Source of the DNA: JAWVZH01 sp033722295
Lineage (GTDB): Bacteria; Bacteroidota; Bacteroidia; Chitinophagales; Saprospiraceae
DNA: 15,200 nucleotides
Reading direction: 5' to 3'
Assembly (NCBI GenBank): GCA_033722295.1
Contig: JAWVZH010000069.1
Location: 1 to 15,200 of the forward strand
Below are positions 6,158-14,076 of this stretch, in pieces. The position numbers were made by a program, and so were the translations under genes. Numbering within the stretch: position 1 is the first letter of the stretch; the number at the start of each line of letters is the position of its first letter. The notes beneath the pieces were generated by a model. It was not told the origin of the DNA. It ran no database searches and was given only the letters and a program-made list of their open reading frames with translations.

Positions 6158-6631
6158 TCAAAGCCTGGTCTTGATATCGGCCGGAGAATATTCGACGGAT
6201 TTTAGCACCTTCCCGTCGGTATTTCGATAGACAAGGTATTGACCGTTCTTCTGGACTATATGCGCCTCCTGGCCTTTATTCGCTTTATACCATTCTGCCG
6301 TTTGCCTGGCTATTTCCATCGAAGAACAGGCCTTGCTCATATTGGATCGCTGAACTTCCTCAAAGAGCATCTTGAATTTCTCTCCCAAACCGAACTCCAG
6401 AATAGCACCACTCAGAACATATTGAAGATCACAGAAGGCATCGGCAACCTCTACCAGGTCCCCATCTTCTATAGCTTCCTTCAATTCTTCCAACTCTTCC
6501 TCCAGTAAGGATATCCTCAGTTCACATCTCTCTTTGGATGGAATGAGTGGTGAGTTCTTTACAGGCAGATCGAACAATTCATGAAAGTCTGCTACGTCAT
6601 TAAGTGGGCGAGGCTCATCGAACTTCTTCAT
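6158..6631 (-). CDS. MazG-like nucleoside triphosphate pyrophosphohydrolase
   Basis: A 157-residue cytoplasmic protein of the all-alpha NTP pyrophosphohydrolase superfamily (MazG / PRA-PH type), which splits (d)NTPs to the monophosphate and pyrophosphate, often to clear unusual nucleotides. The metal-binding pattern is visible: acidic run LEEELEEL (residues 43-50), then EVADAFCDL (61-69) giving the E-x-x-D half, followed by the EVQRSNMSK motif (92-100) typical of the small single-domain members. A C-terminal extension (about 110-157) ends in a small beta unit, YLVYRNTDGKVLKSVEYSP. The exact substrate cannot be read from sequence. A perfect -7 element (6653-6660) gives an 18-base leader to the ATG at 6631, so the gene is probably transcribed on its own. 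It converges on the lipoprotein gene with a ten-base gap. Confidence 0.88.
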   Translation of the reverse strand: MKKFDEPRPLNDVADFHELFDLPVKNSPLIPSKERCELRISLLEEELEELKEAIEDGDLVEVADAFCDLQYVLSGAILEFGLGEKFKMLFEEVQRSNMSKACSSMEIARQTAEWYKANKGQEAHIVQKNGQYLVYRNTDGKVLKSVEYSPADIKTRL

Positions 6632-6652
6632 ATGTCACTTCAGTTTATATTT

Positions 6653-6660
6653 CAAAGATA
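6653..6660 (-). promoter_or_regulatory. Bacteroidota-type -7 element for the MazG-like gene
   Basis: On the minus strand this reads TATCTTTG, a perfect TAnnTTTG match. The predicted start is near 6649, 18 bases before the ATG. The nearest upstream TTG is 25 bp away, slightly beyond the usual 17-23 bp. Confidence 0.65.
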
Positions 6661-6670
6661 CATATATGAA

Positions 6671-6700
6671 TAAAAAAGGCCACCCCAAAGGATGGCCTTC
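6671..6700 (-). terminator. Rho-independent terminator of the TPR gene
   Basis: On the minus strand, AAGGCCATCC, loop TTTG, GGGTGGCCTT form a ten-pair stem (one T-G pair) with a four-base loop. It is followed directly by a run of T. It lies 24 bases after the stop of the TPR gene and just before the MazG-like promoter. The plus strand lacks a matching T-run after the stem, so it should act on the minus strand only. Confidence 0.88.
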
Positions 6701-6723
6701 AAGTCATTCTAAATGTGTATACC

Positions 6724-8004
6724 TTATTTGGCTAGAGCCTCTATTTTGGCCTTATACTCGTTGGACTTTTCAAAATTGTTCTGTCTCGCATGGATCTCCT
6801 TCAAGGCTATCATGGTATTCATGTCTTGAGAGTTGATCTGCTCTGCCTTTTCAAACCAGGGTAAGGCCTGACTGAACAAGCTGTCCATCTCCGCCTTCTT
6901 GACTTCGTACTTCTGCGTACCTTCTTTGCTGTAGTCATCCGCCAATTTGTTCACCTCGACAGATACCGCCGCTGCCTTATTATAGTAGAGCGCACCTATA
7001 CTGTAGGTCGCCGCAAAATCATCCTTTGTGATCTCAAGAGCCTTGTCATAATTCTCCTTGGCTTTTTCGAACAATGGCTCAGCTTTTTCAAAGTTGCCTT
7101 TATCCAATTCCTTTTGGTATTGTTGATCATAGACATTACCCAAGGTCGTATAGATCGAGGCATTATCAGGTTCAAGCTCTGCAGCTTTCTCCAGCTTTTC
7201 GATAAGGCTTTCCAATTCACCTTTTTTCAGGTAGTGGTTGATCTCAGCAAAAAGAATGGATTTCTCACCAGGAAATCGCTCACGTCCTTTAGCAAGGTAT
7301 GCCAATGCTTTTTCCTCGTCAGTATCGATATAGGCATGATATAACCCTTCATAAATGACGGGTTTGTCAAAATTTCTCTGATCAAGAATTCCAAAATATT
7401 CCGCTACCGGTTCTTTTTTTCCAGCGCTCATAGCTGAAACTCCAGTGATATAGTACTGGTCATTGACCGCTTTTTCATCGCCCAGAACGCCGTCCATGTC
7501 ATTGGACTTCAAGGTATCATTGATCTCCAGAACAGCCTTGAAATGCTGATAAGCTTTTTCAAAATCCTGTTTCTGGTAGTAAGCGTAACCGATGGCATTC
7601 AAATGGCCGGAAGTTTCACTCATACCTTTCAAGGCATCTTTTGTTTCCCAATTCTTCATCGAGGCATCAAGTGCTTCCTGGAAAGCCTCATGTGCTACCA
7701 GAGCATAATTATGAACCTCCGCATTGGGATCGAGCGTAATATTCGCCGCATCCTTTGCTGCAAGAGCATTATAAATCTCACCTTTTGTGATCCAGGCCTT
7801 GGCGTCACCGCTGATTTCCCCGGAAGCCATGGCCCGATCGATCAATTTTTTGGCTTCCTTCAATTCGTCTTCATTGCCCGTCGGGTTCAGATGGTATTTT
7901 CCAAGTGCTTTACCCGCTTTACGCATGTCTTTATCGGCGTCTTGCGCAAACCCAACATTAATGGACAGTGAAAATGCTAGAAATAATAAAAAGAGATTTT
8001 TCAT
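6724..8004 (-). CDS. Secreted tetratricopeptide-repeat protein
   Basis: A 426-residue protein with an N-terminal signal peptide (MKNLFLLFLAFSLSINVGFA, cleavage likely before Gln21). It therefore acts in the periplasm or at the outer membrane. The body is a series of TPR-like helix pairs, for example LNAIGYAYYQKQDFEKAYQH, EGLYHAYIDTDEEKALAYLA, ASIYTTLGNVYDQQYQKELD and MIALKEIHARQNNFEKSNEY. Such solenoids bind other proteins; there is no catalytic motif. It lies 108 bases after gyrA in the same direction. A TPR gene next to gyrA is, to my recollection, common in Bacteroidota, but no functional link is known. A strong terminator follows. No good promoter element is visible before it, so transcription may partly read through from gyrA. 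A 20-residue upstream frame ends on its start codon. Confidence 0.88.
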   Translation of the reverse strand: MKNLFLLFLAFSLSINVGFAQDADKDMRKAGKALGKYHLNPTGNEDELKEAKKLIDRAMASGEISGDAKAWITKGEIYNALAAKDAANITLDPNAEVHNYALVAHEAFQEALDASMKNWETKDALKGMSETSGHLNAIGYAYYQKQDFEKAYQHFKAVLEINDTLKSNDMDGVLGDEKAVNDQYYITGVSAMSAGKKEPVAEYFGILDQRNFDKPVIYEGLYHAYIDTDEEKALAYLAKGRERFPGEKSILFAEINHYLKKGELESLIEKLEKAAELEPDNASIYTTLGNVYDQQYQKELDKGNFEKAEPLFEKAKENYDKALEITKDDFAATYSIGALYYNKAAAVSVEVNKLADDYSKEGTQKYEVKKAEMDSLFSQALPWFEKAEQINSQDMNTMIALKEIHARQNNFEKSNEYKAKIEALAK

Positions 8005-8063
8005 CGAATTATATGTATTTTGTTATTCACTTCTATGACGTAAACAACGCATTGATAAGACAT
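8001..8063 (-). other. Possible 20-residue leader ORF overlapping the TPR start
   Basis: An ATG at 8063 opens a 20-codon frame (MSYQCVVYVIEVNNKIHIIR) whose TGA overlaps the TPR gene ATG as ATGA. The spacing would allow translational coupling. The sequence is AT-rich and the frame may be due to chance. Confidence 0.15.
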
Positions 8064-8112
8064 TATAAATCCTTAAAATAACTTATCAAAACGTTAAATT
8101 ATTGGATTTAAG

Positions 8113-10578
8113 TTATTCTTCCTCGTCATCTTCACTGATTTTGATCACTGCGACATCAGCGATCTTATCCTCATCTCCTAATTTGATGACTCTCACACCC
8201 TGGGTCGCGCGACCCATAATCGGAATATCGCTGACGGCAATTCTTATTACGATTCCGGATTCGTTAGTGATCATCAACTGATCGTCCTCTGCTACCGACT
8301 TCAGCGCAATGACATCTCCGGTCTTCTTCTTTACATTCAGAGTTTTGACTCCCTTACCACCCCTATTGGTCAGACGATACTCTTCCACTTCCGTACGCTT
8401 TCCATTCCCTCTCTCAGAGATCACAAGGATAGTATCGGTTTCATTGTCGGGCTCCACACAGATCATTCCAACAACTTCATCGGTCTCGTCGTCCAGCGTC
8501 ATCCCTTTAACACCTGCTGCCGTCCTCCCCATGGTCCTGACCTTGTCTTCCTCGAAGCGGATCGCCCTGCCATGCCTGTTGGCTAAAAGAATCTCGTTGT
8601 CTCCTGTAGTCAACTTGACCTCCAGTAACTGGTCGCCTTCATTGATGGTGATGGCGATGATCCCGTTCGTTCTGGGGCGGGAGAAAGCTTCGAGACTTGT
8701 TTTCTTAACCACTCCCCTTTTGGTAGCAAAGATCACATTACGTGAATTCAGAAACTCTTCATCCGTAAGATCTTCGACATTGATATATGCTTTCACCTTG
8801 TCATCCTTGGGCAGGTTTATGACATTCTGTATTACCCTACCAGTAGCTGTTTTGCTCGCCTCAGGTATCTCATAAACCCTCAGCCAGTAACATTTGCCCT
8901 GTTCAGTGAATAAGAGGAGATAATTATGGTTATGACCGACAAACAGGTGCTCTATAAAGTCTTCATCTCGGGTCTTGCTGCCTCGGGATCCTCTGCCACC
9001 CCTACCCTGGACGCGATATTCGTCAATTTTGGTTCTCTTTATATATCCCAGATGTGAAATGGTGACAACCACCTCCTCATTTGGGATCATATCCTCGATA
9101 CTGATCTCACCCTCAGCAAAAGTAATATCTGTCCTTCTGTCATCCCCATACTGTTCCCTGACCTCCTTCAATTCGTCCTTTATCACTTCCTTTTGGAGAT
9201 CCTCAGATGCGAGAATGGCCTCCAGATTGGCGATCTTCTTCTGCAATTCATCGTACTCTTGCTGCAGTTTTTCCTGCTCGAGCCCGACGAGTTTTTGCAA
9301 TCGCATATCGAGTATTGCCTTGGCCTGGATCTCGCTGAGCTCAAATTTGCTCATCAATCCGTTTCTCGCGTCCTCAACTGTCTTGCTCGACCGGATCAAT
9401 TCGATCACTTCATCTATATTGTCAAGAGCGATAAGCAGTCCTTCCAGAATATGGGCCCGCTCCTGCGCTTTACGAAGATCGTACTGCGTTCTTCTGACGA
9501 CAACCTCGATCCGGAATTTGATAAATTCCTGGATGATCTGCTTCAAGGTAAGAGTTACCGGACGGCCATCTACCAGAGCAATATTGTTCACACCATAGCT
9601 CGATTGCAATGGAGTATATTTGAATAGTTTGGACAGAACCACATTGCTAATGGCGTCCCGCTTGAGGTCAACAACGATCCTCAGTCCCCGGCGGTCGGAT
9701 TCGTCACGTATGTCTGAAATCCCTGTGATCTTCTCATCGTTGACCAGCTCAGCTATTTTAGCGACCAGTGAAGCTTTATTGACCTGATAAGGAATCTCAT
9801 GAATTACGATCTTCTCACGATCTTTATTATCCACCTGAATTTCTGCCCGTCCTCTTACTACAATTCGACCCCTACCGGTGGAAAATGCTTCTTTGATCCC
9901 ATCTACACCATAGATCACGCCTCCTGTTGGAAAATCTGGACCCTTAACATATTGCATCAAGCCATCTACATCTATTTCAGGATCATCGATCGTAGCAATG
10001 ACGGCATCAATGGATTCAGTAAGGTTATGAGGCAACATATTCGTTGCCATACCCACGGCAATACCCGACGCACCATTTACCAGCAAACTGGGGAAGTTGG
10101 CAGGTAATACTTCCGGTTCCTCAAGCGTATCGTCAAAATTGAGTTGGAAGTCGACAGTTTCCTTGCCAATGTCCGCCAGCAACTCATCACTTATCCTCTC
10201 CAGCCTTGCTTCTGTATACCTCATTGCTGCAGGAGAATCGCCATCCATCGATCCGAAGTTTCCCTGTCCATCAACGAGAGGATATCTCAGCGACCAGGTC
10301 TGCGCCATCCGTACCATAGTATCATATACAGATGAGTCTCCGTGAGGATGATACTTACCCAACACCTCTCCTACTATACGAGCTGATTTTTTGTAAGGTT
10401 TGTTATAAGTCAAACCAAGATCGGACATTCCGTACAGTACACGGCGATGAACCGGCTTAAGTCCATCTCGCACATCAGGAAGTGCTCTCGACACGATTAC
10501 CGACATAGAATAATCTATGTAGGCCGACTTCAATTCATCCTCAATACTTACAGGGATGATACGATCGTTTTCTGCCAT
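8113..10578 (-). CDS. gyrA: DNA gyrase subunit A
   Basis: Subunit A of the gyrase A2B2 complex, which cuts and rejoins both DNA strands to introduce negative supercoils. The 821-residue product has the winged-helix/tower breakage domain (about 1-490), with catalytic Tyr121 in AAMRYTEARL. The C-terminal six-bladed DNA-wrapping domain (about 495-810) carries the GyrA box QGRGGRG (524-530) and a second box-like NRGGKG (738-743). The quinolone region reads KYHPHGDSSVYDTMVRMAQ; Ser82 and Asp86 correspond to E. coli Ser83 and Asp87 and are both the sensitive-type residues. I chose the ATG at 10578 (MAENDRIIPV), the usual family N-terminus. An in-frame GTG at 10602 would lie upstream of the predicted transcript start. 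An acidic tail (EDDEEE) ends the protein. No strong terminator follows. Confidence 0.98.
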   Translation of the reverse strand: MAENDRIIPVSIEDELKSAYIDYSMSVIVSRALPDVRDGLKPVHRRVLYGMSDLGLTYNKPYKKSARIVGEVLGKYHPHGDSSVYDTMVRMAQTWSLRYPLVDGQGNFGSMDGDSPAAMRYTEARLERISDELLADIGKETVDFQLNFDDTLEEPEVLPANFPSLLVNGASGIAVGMATNMLPHNLTESIDAVIATIDDPEIDVDGLMQYVKGPDFPTGGVIYGVDGIKEAFSTGRGRIVVRGRAEIQVDNKDREKIVIHEIPYQVNKASLVAKIAELVNDEKITGISDIRDESDRRGLRIVVDLKRDAISNVVLSKLFKYTPLQSSYGVNNIALVDGRPVTLTLKQIIQEFIKFRIEVVVRRTQYDLRKAQERAHILEGLLIALDNIDEVIELIRSSKTVEDARNGLMSKFELSEIQAKAILDMRLQKLVGLEQEKLQQEYDELQKKIANLEAILASEDLQKEVIKDELKEVREQYGDDRRTDITFAEGEISIEDMIPNEEVVVTISHLGYIKRTKIDEYRVQGRGGRGSRGSKTRDEDFIEHLFVGHNHNYLLLFTEQGKCYWLRVYEIPEASKTATGRVIQNVINLPKDDKVKAYINVEDLTDEEFLNSRNVIFATKRGVVKKTSLEAFSRPRTNGIIAITINEGDQLLEVKLTTGDNEILLANRHGRAIRFEEDKVRTMGRTAAGVKGMTLDDETDEVVGMICVEPDNETDTILVISERGNGKRTEVEEYRLTNRGGKGVKTLNVKKKTGDVIALKSVAEDDQLMITNESGIVIRIAVSDIPIMGRATQGVRVIKLGDEDKIADVAVIKISEDDEEE

Positions 10579-10603
10579 TAAATTTCCATTTTCAAAAGAC
10601 ACG

Positions 10604-10611
10604 CAAAAGTA
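10604..10611 (-). promoter_or_regulatory. Bacteroidota-type -7 element for gyrA
   Basis: The minus strand reads TACTTTTG, a full TAnnTTTG match. The predicted start is near 10600, 22 bases before the ATG at 10578, which excludes the GTG at 10602 as start. A small inverted repeat, CTACA-gaaaa-TGTAG (10621-10635), lies just upstream in the spacer region and might be an operator or mere chance. No TTG is found at the usual -33 distance. Confidence 0.6.
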
Positions 10612-10724
10612 CTAAAAAGCCTACAGAAAATGTAGTAATATTGTGCAGATTTAACACGTGACATTTCAACGTATCTCATTGAAAATGAACAGGTTTTTAC
10701 ATACGGTTTAAATCTAATGCATTC

Positions 10725-10775
10725 ATGGGTTCCCTTTATCCAGGTCGGGGAACTCCAGAAGTAATGGAAATATGA
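10725..10775 (+). other. Possible 16-residue leader ORF coupled to ubiE
   Basis: ATG at 10725 opens a 16-codon frame (MGSLYPGRGTPEVMEI) whose TGA overlaps the ubiE ATG as ATGA. It could be a leader peptide whose translation delivers ribosomes to ubiE, or a chance frame. No convincing promoter element is visible upstream on this strand. Confidence 0.2.
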
Positions 10776-11503
10776 CTAAAAAGACGGTAAAACCATACGA
10801 AGATTCGGGTGACAAGAAGACTCAAGTCGGCAGGATGTTTGACAATATAGCCGGTAAATATGATCTTTTAAATCGTATGCTGTCTTTGGGTGTCGACCAG
10901 ATATGGCGCAGGAATGTGACTCGCAGATTGAAGGATCTAAAACCCCAACGAGTCCTGGACGTAGCCACTGGGACGGCAGATCTAGCTATCATGATACAGG
11001 AAAAACTGTCCTGCCAGGAGGTCATCGGGGTTGATATAAGTCAAAAGATGCTCGATGTAGGCCATAAAAAGATAGAAAGAAAGGGACTTGAAGGTCATGT
11101 CCGGCTCGAATGGGGAGATTCTGAAAATCTGCAATTCCCGGACAATAGCTTCGATGCTGCTACCGTTGCTTTTGGAGTGAGAAATTTCGGCGACCTGCAA
11201 CTTGGTATACAAGAGATCTATCGAATCTTAAAACCTGGAGCAAAATTGGTTGTTCTGGAATTCTCACGACCCAGATTGCCAGTATTTAAACAACTATATG
11301 ATTTTTACTTCAGCACCATACTGCCCAACGTTGGGAGATGGACATCAAAAGACCCAAAAGCTTATCGATATCTTTATGAATCTGTACGGGCATTCCCTGA
11401 TTATGAGCGCTTTATTGATGTCCTCGAGGATAATGGCTTTTCTCAAACAAATTTTCTACCACAGACCTTAGGCATATGCTGCATTTACGAAGGCATAAAA
11501 TAA
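10772..11503 (+). CDS. ubiE: Demethylmenaquinone methyltransferase
   Basis: A class I SAM-dependent methyltransferase (UbiE/MenG) that methylates demethylmenaquinone in the last step of menaquinone synthesis; Bacteroidota use menaquinone. The 243-residue length is normal. Visible motifs are the first UbiE signature, YDLLNRMLSLGVDQIW (30-45), the SAM-binding motif I VLDVATGTADLA (61-72), the acidic ribose-binding strand VIGVDIS (84-90), DNSFDAATVAFGVRNF (124-139), and the second signature RILKPGAKLVVLEFSRP (151-167). The first signature has Asp where E. coli has His, as I recall is usual in this phylum. The ATG at 10772 gives a normal N-terminus. A 16-codon frame ends on this start codon. The 3' end overlaps the porT-like gene by 28 bases, so the two form one operon. 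Confidence 0.95.
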   Translation: MTKKTVKPYEDSGDKKTQVGRMFDNIAGKYDLLNRMLSLGVDQIWRRNVTRRLKDLKPQRVLDVATGTADLAIMIQEKLSCQEVIGVDISQKMLDVGHKKIERKGLEGHVRLEWGDSENLQFPDNSFDAATVAFGVRNFGDLQLGIQEIYRILKPGAKLVVLEFSRPRLPVFKQLYDFYFSTILPNVGRWTSKDPKAYRYLYESVRAFPDYERFIDVLEDNGFSQTNFLPQTLGICCIYEGIK

Positions 11504-12198
11504 TCACCCTCACATTGCTGGTTATATTTCTGATCCCATGGTCGGCTCTATCTCAATCGGATAAGACCAGCTATAACTATGGAGGATTCAAGAACAAGCG
11601 ATTTTATTTCGGATTGACCCTGGGATATAGGAATTCCAACTACCAGTTACGAAAATCGCAGGATTTTGTCGAAAACGACAGCCTGGCAGTGGCAGAATCG
11701 ATATCGGGGAATGGATTCGCTGTCAACGCTATTGTAAATATGAAGATCGGAGAATATTTTGACTTTCGCGTCCTCCCTACCATTTCATTCAGCGACAGGA
11801 CTTTTGAGTTCACCTATGCCAATGACGACAAGAAGATCGATCGAATAGAATCAGTCTTTATAGAACTCCCTCTTCTGGTACGCTATAAATCCGCACCTTA
11901 CAGGGACAAGAAGGTATTCGTCACTACTGGGGTGAGCTATACTTATGATGTGCAGAGCAATGCCCGGGTCCGGGCTGACCGACTTAATAACATTATGAGA
12001 CTGTCCCCACACGATTTCTCGCTTGAGTTTGGTGCGGGCATGCAATTTTTCTTTCCCTACTTCATTTTTTCGCCGGAGATCAAATATTCTCATGGCCTGG
12101 AGAACATACTGATTTACAATAACAATTTGCCCAGAAACACGGCTCTTGAGAAAGTGTACTCAAGAACCTTTAGTATTTCGCTTCACTTTGAGGGATAA
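11476..12198 (+). CDS. porT: PorT-like outer-membrane protein of type IX secretion
   Basis: A 240-residue outer-membrane beta-barrel protein with a signal peptide (basic RRHK, hydrophobic core to about residue 20, cleavage near ALS-QSD at 26). The mature start YNYGGFKNKRFYFGLTLGYR and amphipathic strands such as FDFRVLPTISFSDRTFEF, FIELPLLVRYKS and KKVFVTTGVSYTYDV fit the PorT family. The C-terminus ends in an aromatic beta strand (RTFSISLHFEG). PorT is required for type IX secretion, the system Bacteroidota use to export large proteins and gliding adhesins. The position right after ubiE is a known conserved arrangement and supports the name over a generic porin. The start overlaps ubiE by 28 bases; no later ATG fits the signal peptide. 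Its last 29 bases overlap the end of acpH on the other strand. Confidence 0.85.
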   Translation: MLHLRRHKIITLTLLVIFLIPWSALSQSDKTSYNYGGFKNKRFYFGLTLGYRNSNYQLRKSQDFVENDSLAVAESISGNGFAVNAIVNMKIGEYFDFRVLPTISFSDRTFEFTYANDDKKIDRIESVFIELPLLVRYKSAPYRDKKVFVTTGVSYTYDVQSNARVRADRLNNIMRLSPHDFSLEFGAGMQFFFPYFIFSPEIKYSHGLENILIYNNNLPRNTALEKVYSRTFSISLHFEG

Positions 12199-12775
12199 TC
12201 CAACCCAGATCATTCAACTGACGGATAATATCGCCAAGAAATTGTTGGTGATCTGACTTCCAGTTGGTCTCGTTATCTCTCAGAATTCTGGTCGCCTCTG
12301 AAAACGATTGCGGGAAACTGACCTTTTTTTCCAGTCTTCGAAATACTTGATCCAACCCCGGGAGTGATCTGTATTGCTCGAGCCAACGACTGGCCGTCAT
12401 ACTCATAATTATAGGACGTACCCGAGAAGGAAATAATTCCGAATGGTTATTGATCCTCGTGTAAGTAACATCCTGCAGATCATCAAAGGAACGCTCTGAA
12501 AAAAGATTCCAGTTAAGCACCAGCAGATAATCATATATGATATCAGTTACGACAGGTGCATACTTCCGAAAATATGGGTAAAGCATGCGCTTGTGTCCCA
12601 TAACTATTTCGTTGCCATCAGTCAGCGCATCAATATCCCTGTGAAGATCTACCCCTCTTTTCAGATCATCGCTCAATGCTCTTTCCTCCTTCAAAGTGAT
12701 CATATCGGTCATCAGGTTACCTATCATGAGCGGTATATCATCGCCGGAAAGAAAAATATGTGAGAGGTAGTTCAT
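12170..12775 (-). CDS. acpH: Acyl carrier protein phosphodiesterase
   Basis: A 201-residue cytoplasmic protein of the AcpH (DUF479) family. The E. coli enzyme removes the 4'-phosphopantetheine group from holo-ACP. Family features are the start MNYLSHIFLSGD, the GNLMTDM segment (residues 19-25) with Asp24, the HRDIDALTD motif (45-53), and TDIIYDYLLVLNW (77-89), which together supply acidic and His residues for a metal site. I moved the start to the ATG at 12775, where the family N-terminus begins; the upstream in-frame ATG at 12829 would add 18 unrelated residues. The function in Bacteroidota is inferred from the family. The gene converges on porT with a 29-base tail-to-tail overlap. No clear -7 element is seen upstream. 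Confidence 0.85.
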   Translation of the reverse strand: MNYLSHIFLSGDDIPLMIGNLMTDMITLKEERALSDDLKRGVDLHRDIDALTDGNEIVMGHKRMLYPYFRKYAPVVTDIIYDYLLVLNWNLFSERSFDDLQDVTYTRINNHSELFPSRVRPIIMSMTASRWLEQYRSLPGLDQVFRRLEKKVSFPQSFSEATRILRDNETNWKSDHQQFLGDIIRQLNDLGWIIPQSEAKY

Positions 12776-12930
12776 TGAATCAAGTTGATACTCCAACAAC
12801 ATTATAGTCGGACCTAAGTTCTCCCACACGCCTATCGTAGGGATCGATTCTCCTGATCCTAATATGCTGTAATTTTTAGATGTTCCCGTCGGCGCATATA
12901 GAATTGCAAGACAGCATAAGATAGCTGAAG

Positions 12931-12958
12931 TTGGATCAAAATGGTTACCTTATCTTTG
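12931..12958 (+). promoter_or_regulatory. Complete Bacteroidota promoter for the ychF operon
   Basis: TTG at 12931-12933, a 17-bp spacer, then TATCTTTG at 12951-12958: a full TTG-N17-TAnnTTTG promoter. The predicted start near 12962 gives a 17-base A-rich leader before the ATG at 12979. This is the best promoter in the window and shows that the in-frame TTG at 12931 is part of the promoter, not a start codon. Confidence 0.85.
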
Positions 12959-12978
12959 CGCCTTCAAAATCAAAAAAT

Positions 12979-14076
12979 ATGTCCCTGAAATGCGGAATTG
13001 TCGGTCTTCCCAATGTTGGCAAGTCGACCCTTTTTAATGCGCTCACTTCAGCAGGTGCTCTGGCGGCCAATTTTCCCTTTGCCACCAAAGAACCCAATAT
13101 CGGAATCATTACGGTGCCCGATGAAAGATTGGATACACTGGCCGAACTTGTAAAGCCTCAAAAGGTAATTCCGACAACAGTTGAGATCGTGGATATCGCT
13201 GGTCTGATCAAGGGAGCCAGCAAGGGAGAAGGTCTCGGTAATCAGTTCCTTGCCAACATCCGTGAGGTTGATGCCATCATGCACGTTGTCCGGTGCTTCA
13301 GGGATGACAACATCCTTCATGTAGATGGCAGTATTGACCCTGTCAGGGACAAAGAGATCATTGATACAGAACTTCAATTAAAAGATCTTGAGACCATTGA
13401 AAAGAAAATGGAGAAGCTCAAGAAAAATGCCAAGAGCGGCAACAAGGAAGATGTCGAAGCTGCCAATCAGATCGAAGCACTTTACAATCATATAGAATCG
13501 GGCCGATCGGTCAGGACCTTTGATAGAGACCTAAGTAAGGCAGAATGGTATAATGAAATGATGCTTCTTACTGCCAAGCCTGTCATGTACGTATGTAATG
13601 TGGACGATGCATCGGTTAATACGGGAAATGAATACACCGAGCAATTCAGATCTGCGGTGAAGGATGAGAATGCAGAGATCATACTGATCTCCGCGGCTAT
13701 CGAATCAGAAATCATTGAAATGGATGACGAGGAAGAGAAAAAGGAGTTTCTTGAGGCCCTCGATCTCAGTGAGCCAGGAGTAAATCGTGTCATTCGCGCA
13801 TGTTACCGCCTTCTGGATCTGCAAACCTATTTCACTGCCGGTGAAAAGGAGGTCAGAGCATGGACAGTTCCCGTAGGCACCAAAGCTCCGCAGGCCGCAG
13901 GTGTAATTCATACGGATTTTGAAAAGGGCTTTATCAGAGCTGAGGTGATTTCATATCAGGACTATGAACAATATGGCTCAGAAAACGCTATAAAAGAAGC
14001 CGGAAAGATGCGTATAGAAGGCAAGGACTATATCGTAAAAGATGGTGATGTCATGCACTTCCGCTTTAATGTATGA
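12979..14076 (+). CDS. ychF: YchF/OLA1-family ribosome-associated ATPase
   Basis: A 365-residue Obg-like P-loop protein that hydrolyses ATP in preference to GTP and binds ribosomes; a role in translation and stress response is known for relatives. The G1 motif is GLPNVGKS (residues 9-16) and the Switch/G3 region is VDIAGLIKGASKGEG (71-85). The G4 position reads NVDD (207-210), the variant typical of this family and responsible for ATP preference. A coiled coil (about 130-170) is inserted in the G domain. The C-terminal TGS domain runs from about LQTYFTAGEKEVRAWTVP (281-298) to the end (VMHFRFNV). Length is normal. The ATG at 12979 begins the family N-terminus MSLKCGIVGLPNVGKS and lies downstream of a full promoter. 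The stop overlaps the next gene as ATGA, making it the first gene of a three-gene operon. Confidence 0.97.
   Translation: MSLKCGIVGLPNVGKSTLFNALTSAGALAANFPFATKEPNIGIITVPDERLDTLAELVKPQKVIPTTVEIVDIAGLIKGASKGEGLGNQFLANIREVDAIMHVVRCFRDDNILHVDGSIDPVRDKEIIDTELQLKDLETIEKKMEKLKKNAKSGNKEDVEAANQIEALYNHIESGRSVRTFDRDLSKAEWYNEMMLLTAKPVMYVCNVDDASVNTGNEYTEQFRSAVKDENAEIILISAAIESEIIEMDDEEEKKEFLEALDLSEPGVNRVIRACYRLLDLQTYFTAGEKEVRAWTVPVGTKAPQAAGVIHTDFEKGFIRAEVISYQDYEQYGSENAIKEAGKMRIEGKDYIVKDGDVMHFRFNV

Noticed and set aside
8064..8112. Possible gyrA terminator (AT-rich inverted repeats, e.g. TTAAAT/ATTTAA and GATAAG/CTTATC)
   Set aside because: The stems are short and purely or mostly AT, with a long loop in one case and no proper T-run. 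Read-through into the TPR gene is equally likely.
8309..9627. Several plus-strand frames of 140-210 codons across gyrA
   Set aside because: gyrA is certain on the minus strand. These are antisense shadows with Ser/Leu/Ile-biased composition and no signals.
10315..10365. Quinolone-resistance substitution in gyrA
   Set aside because: The positions equal to E. coli Ser83 and Asp87 are Ser and Asp here, so no classical resistance change is present.
12931..12978. Sixteen-residue N-terminal extension of YchF from a TTG start
   Set aside because: The TTG is the -33 element of a full promoter, and the family N-terminus begins at 12979.
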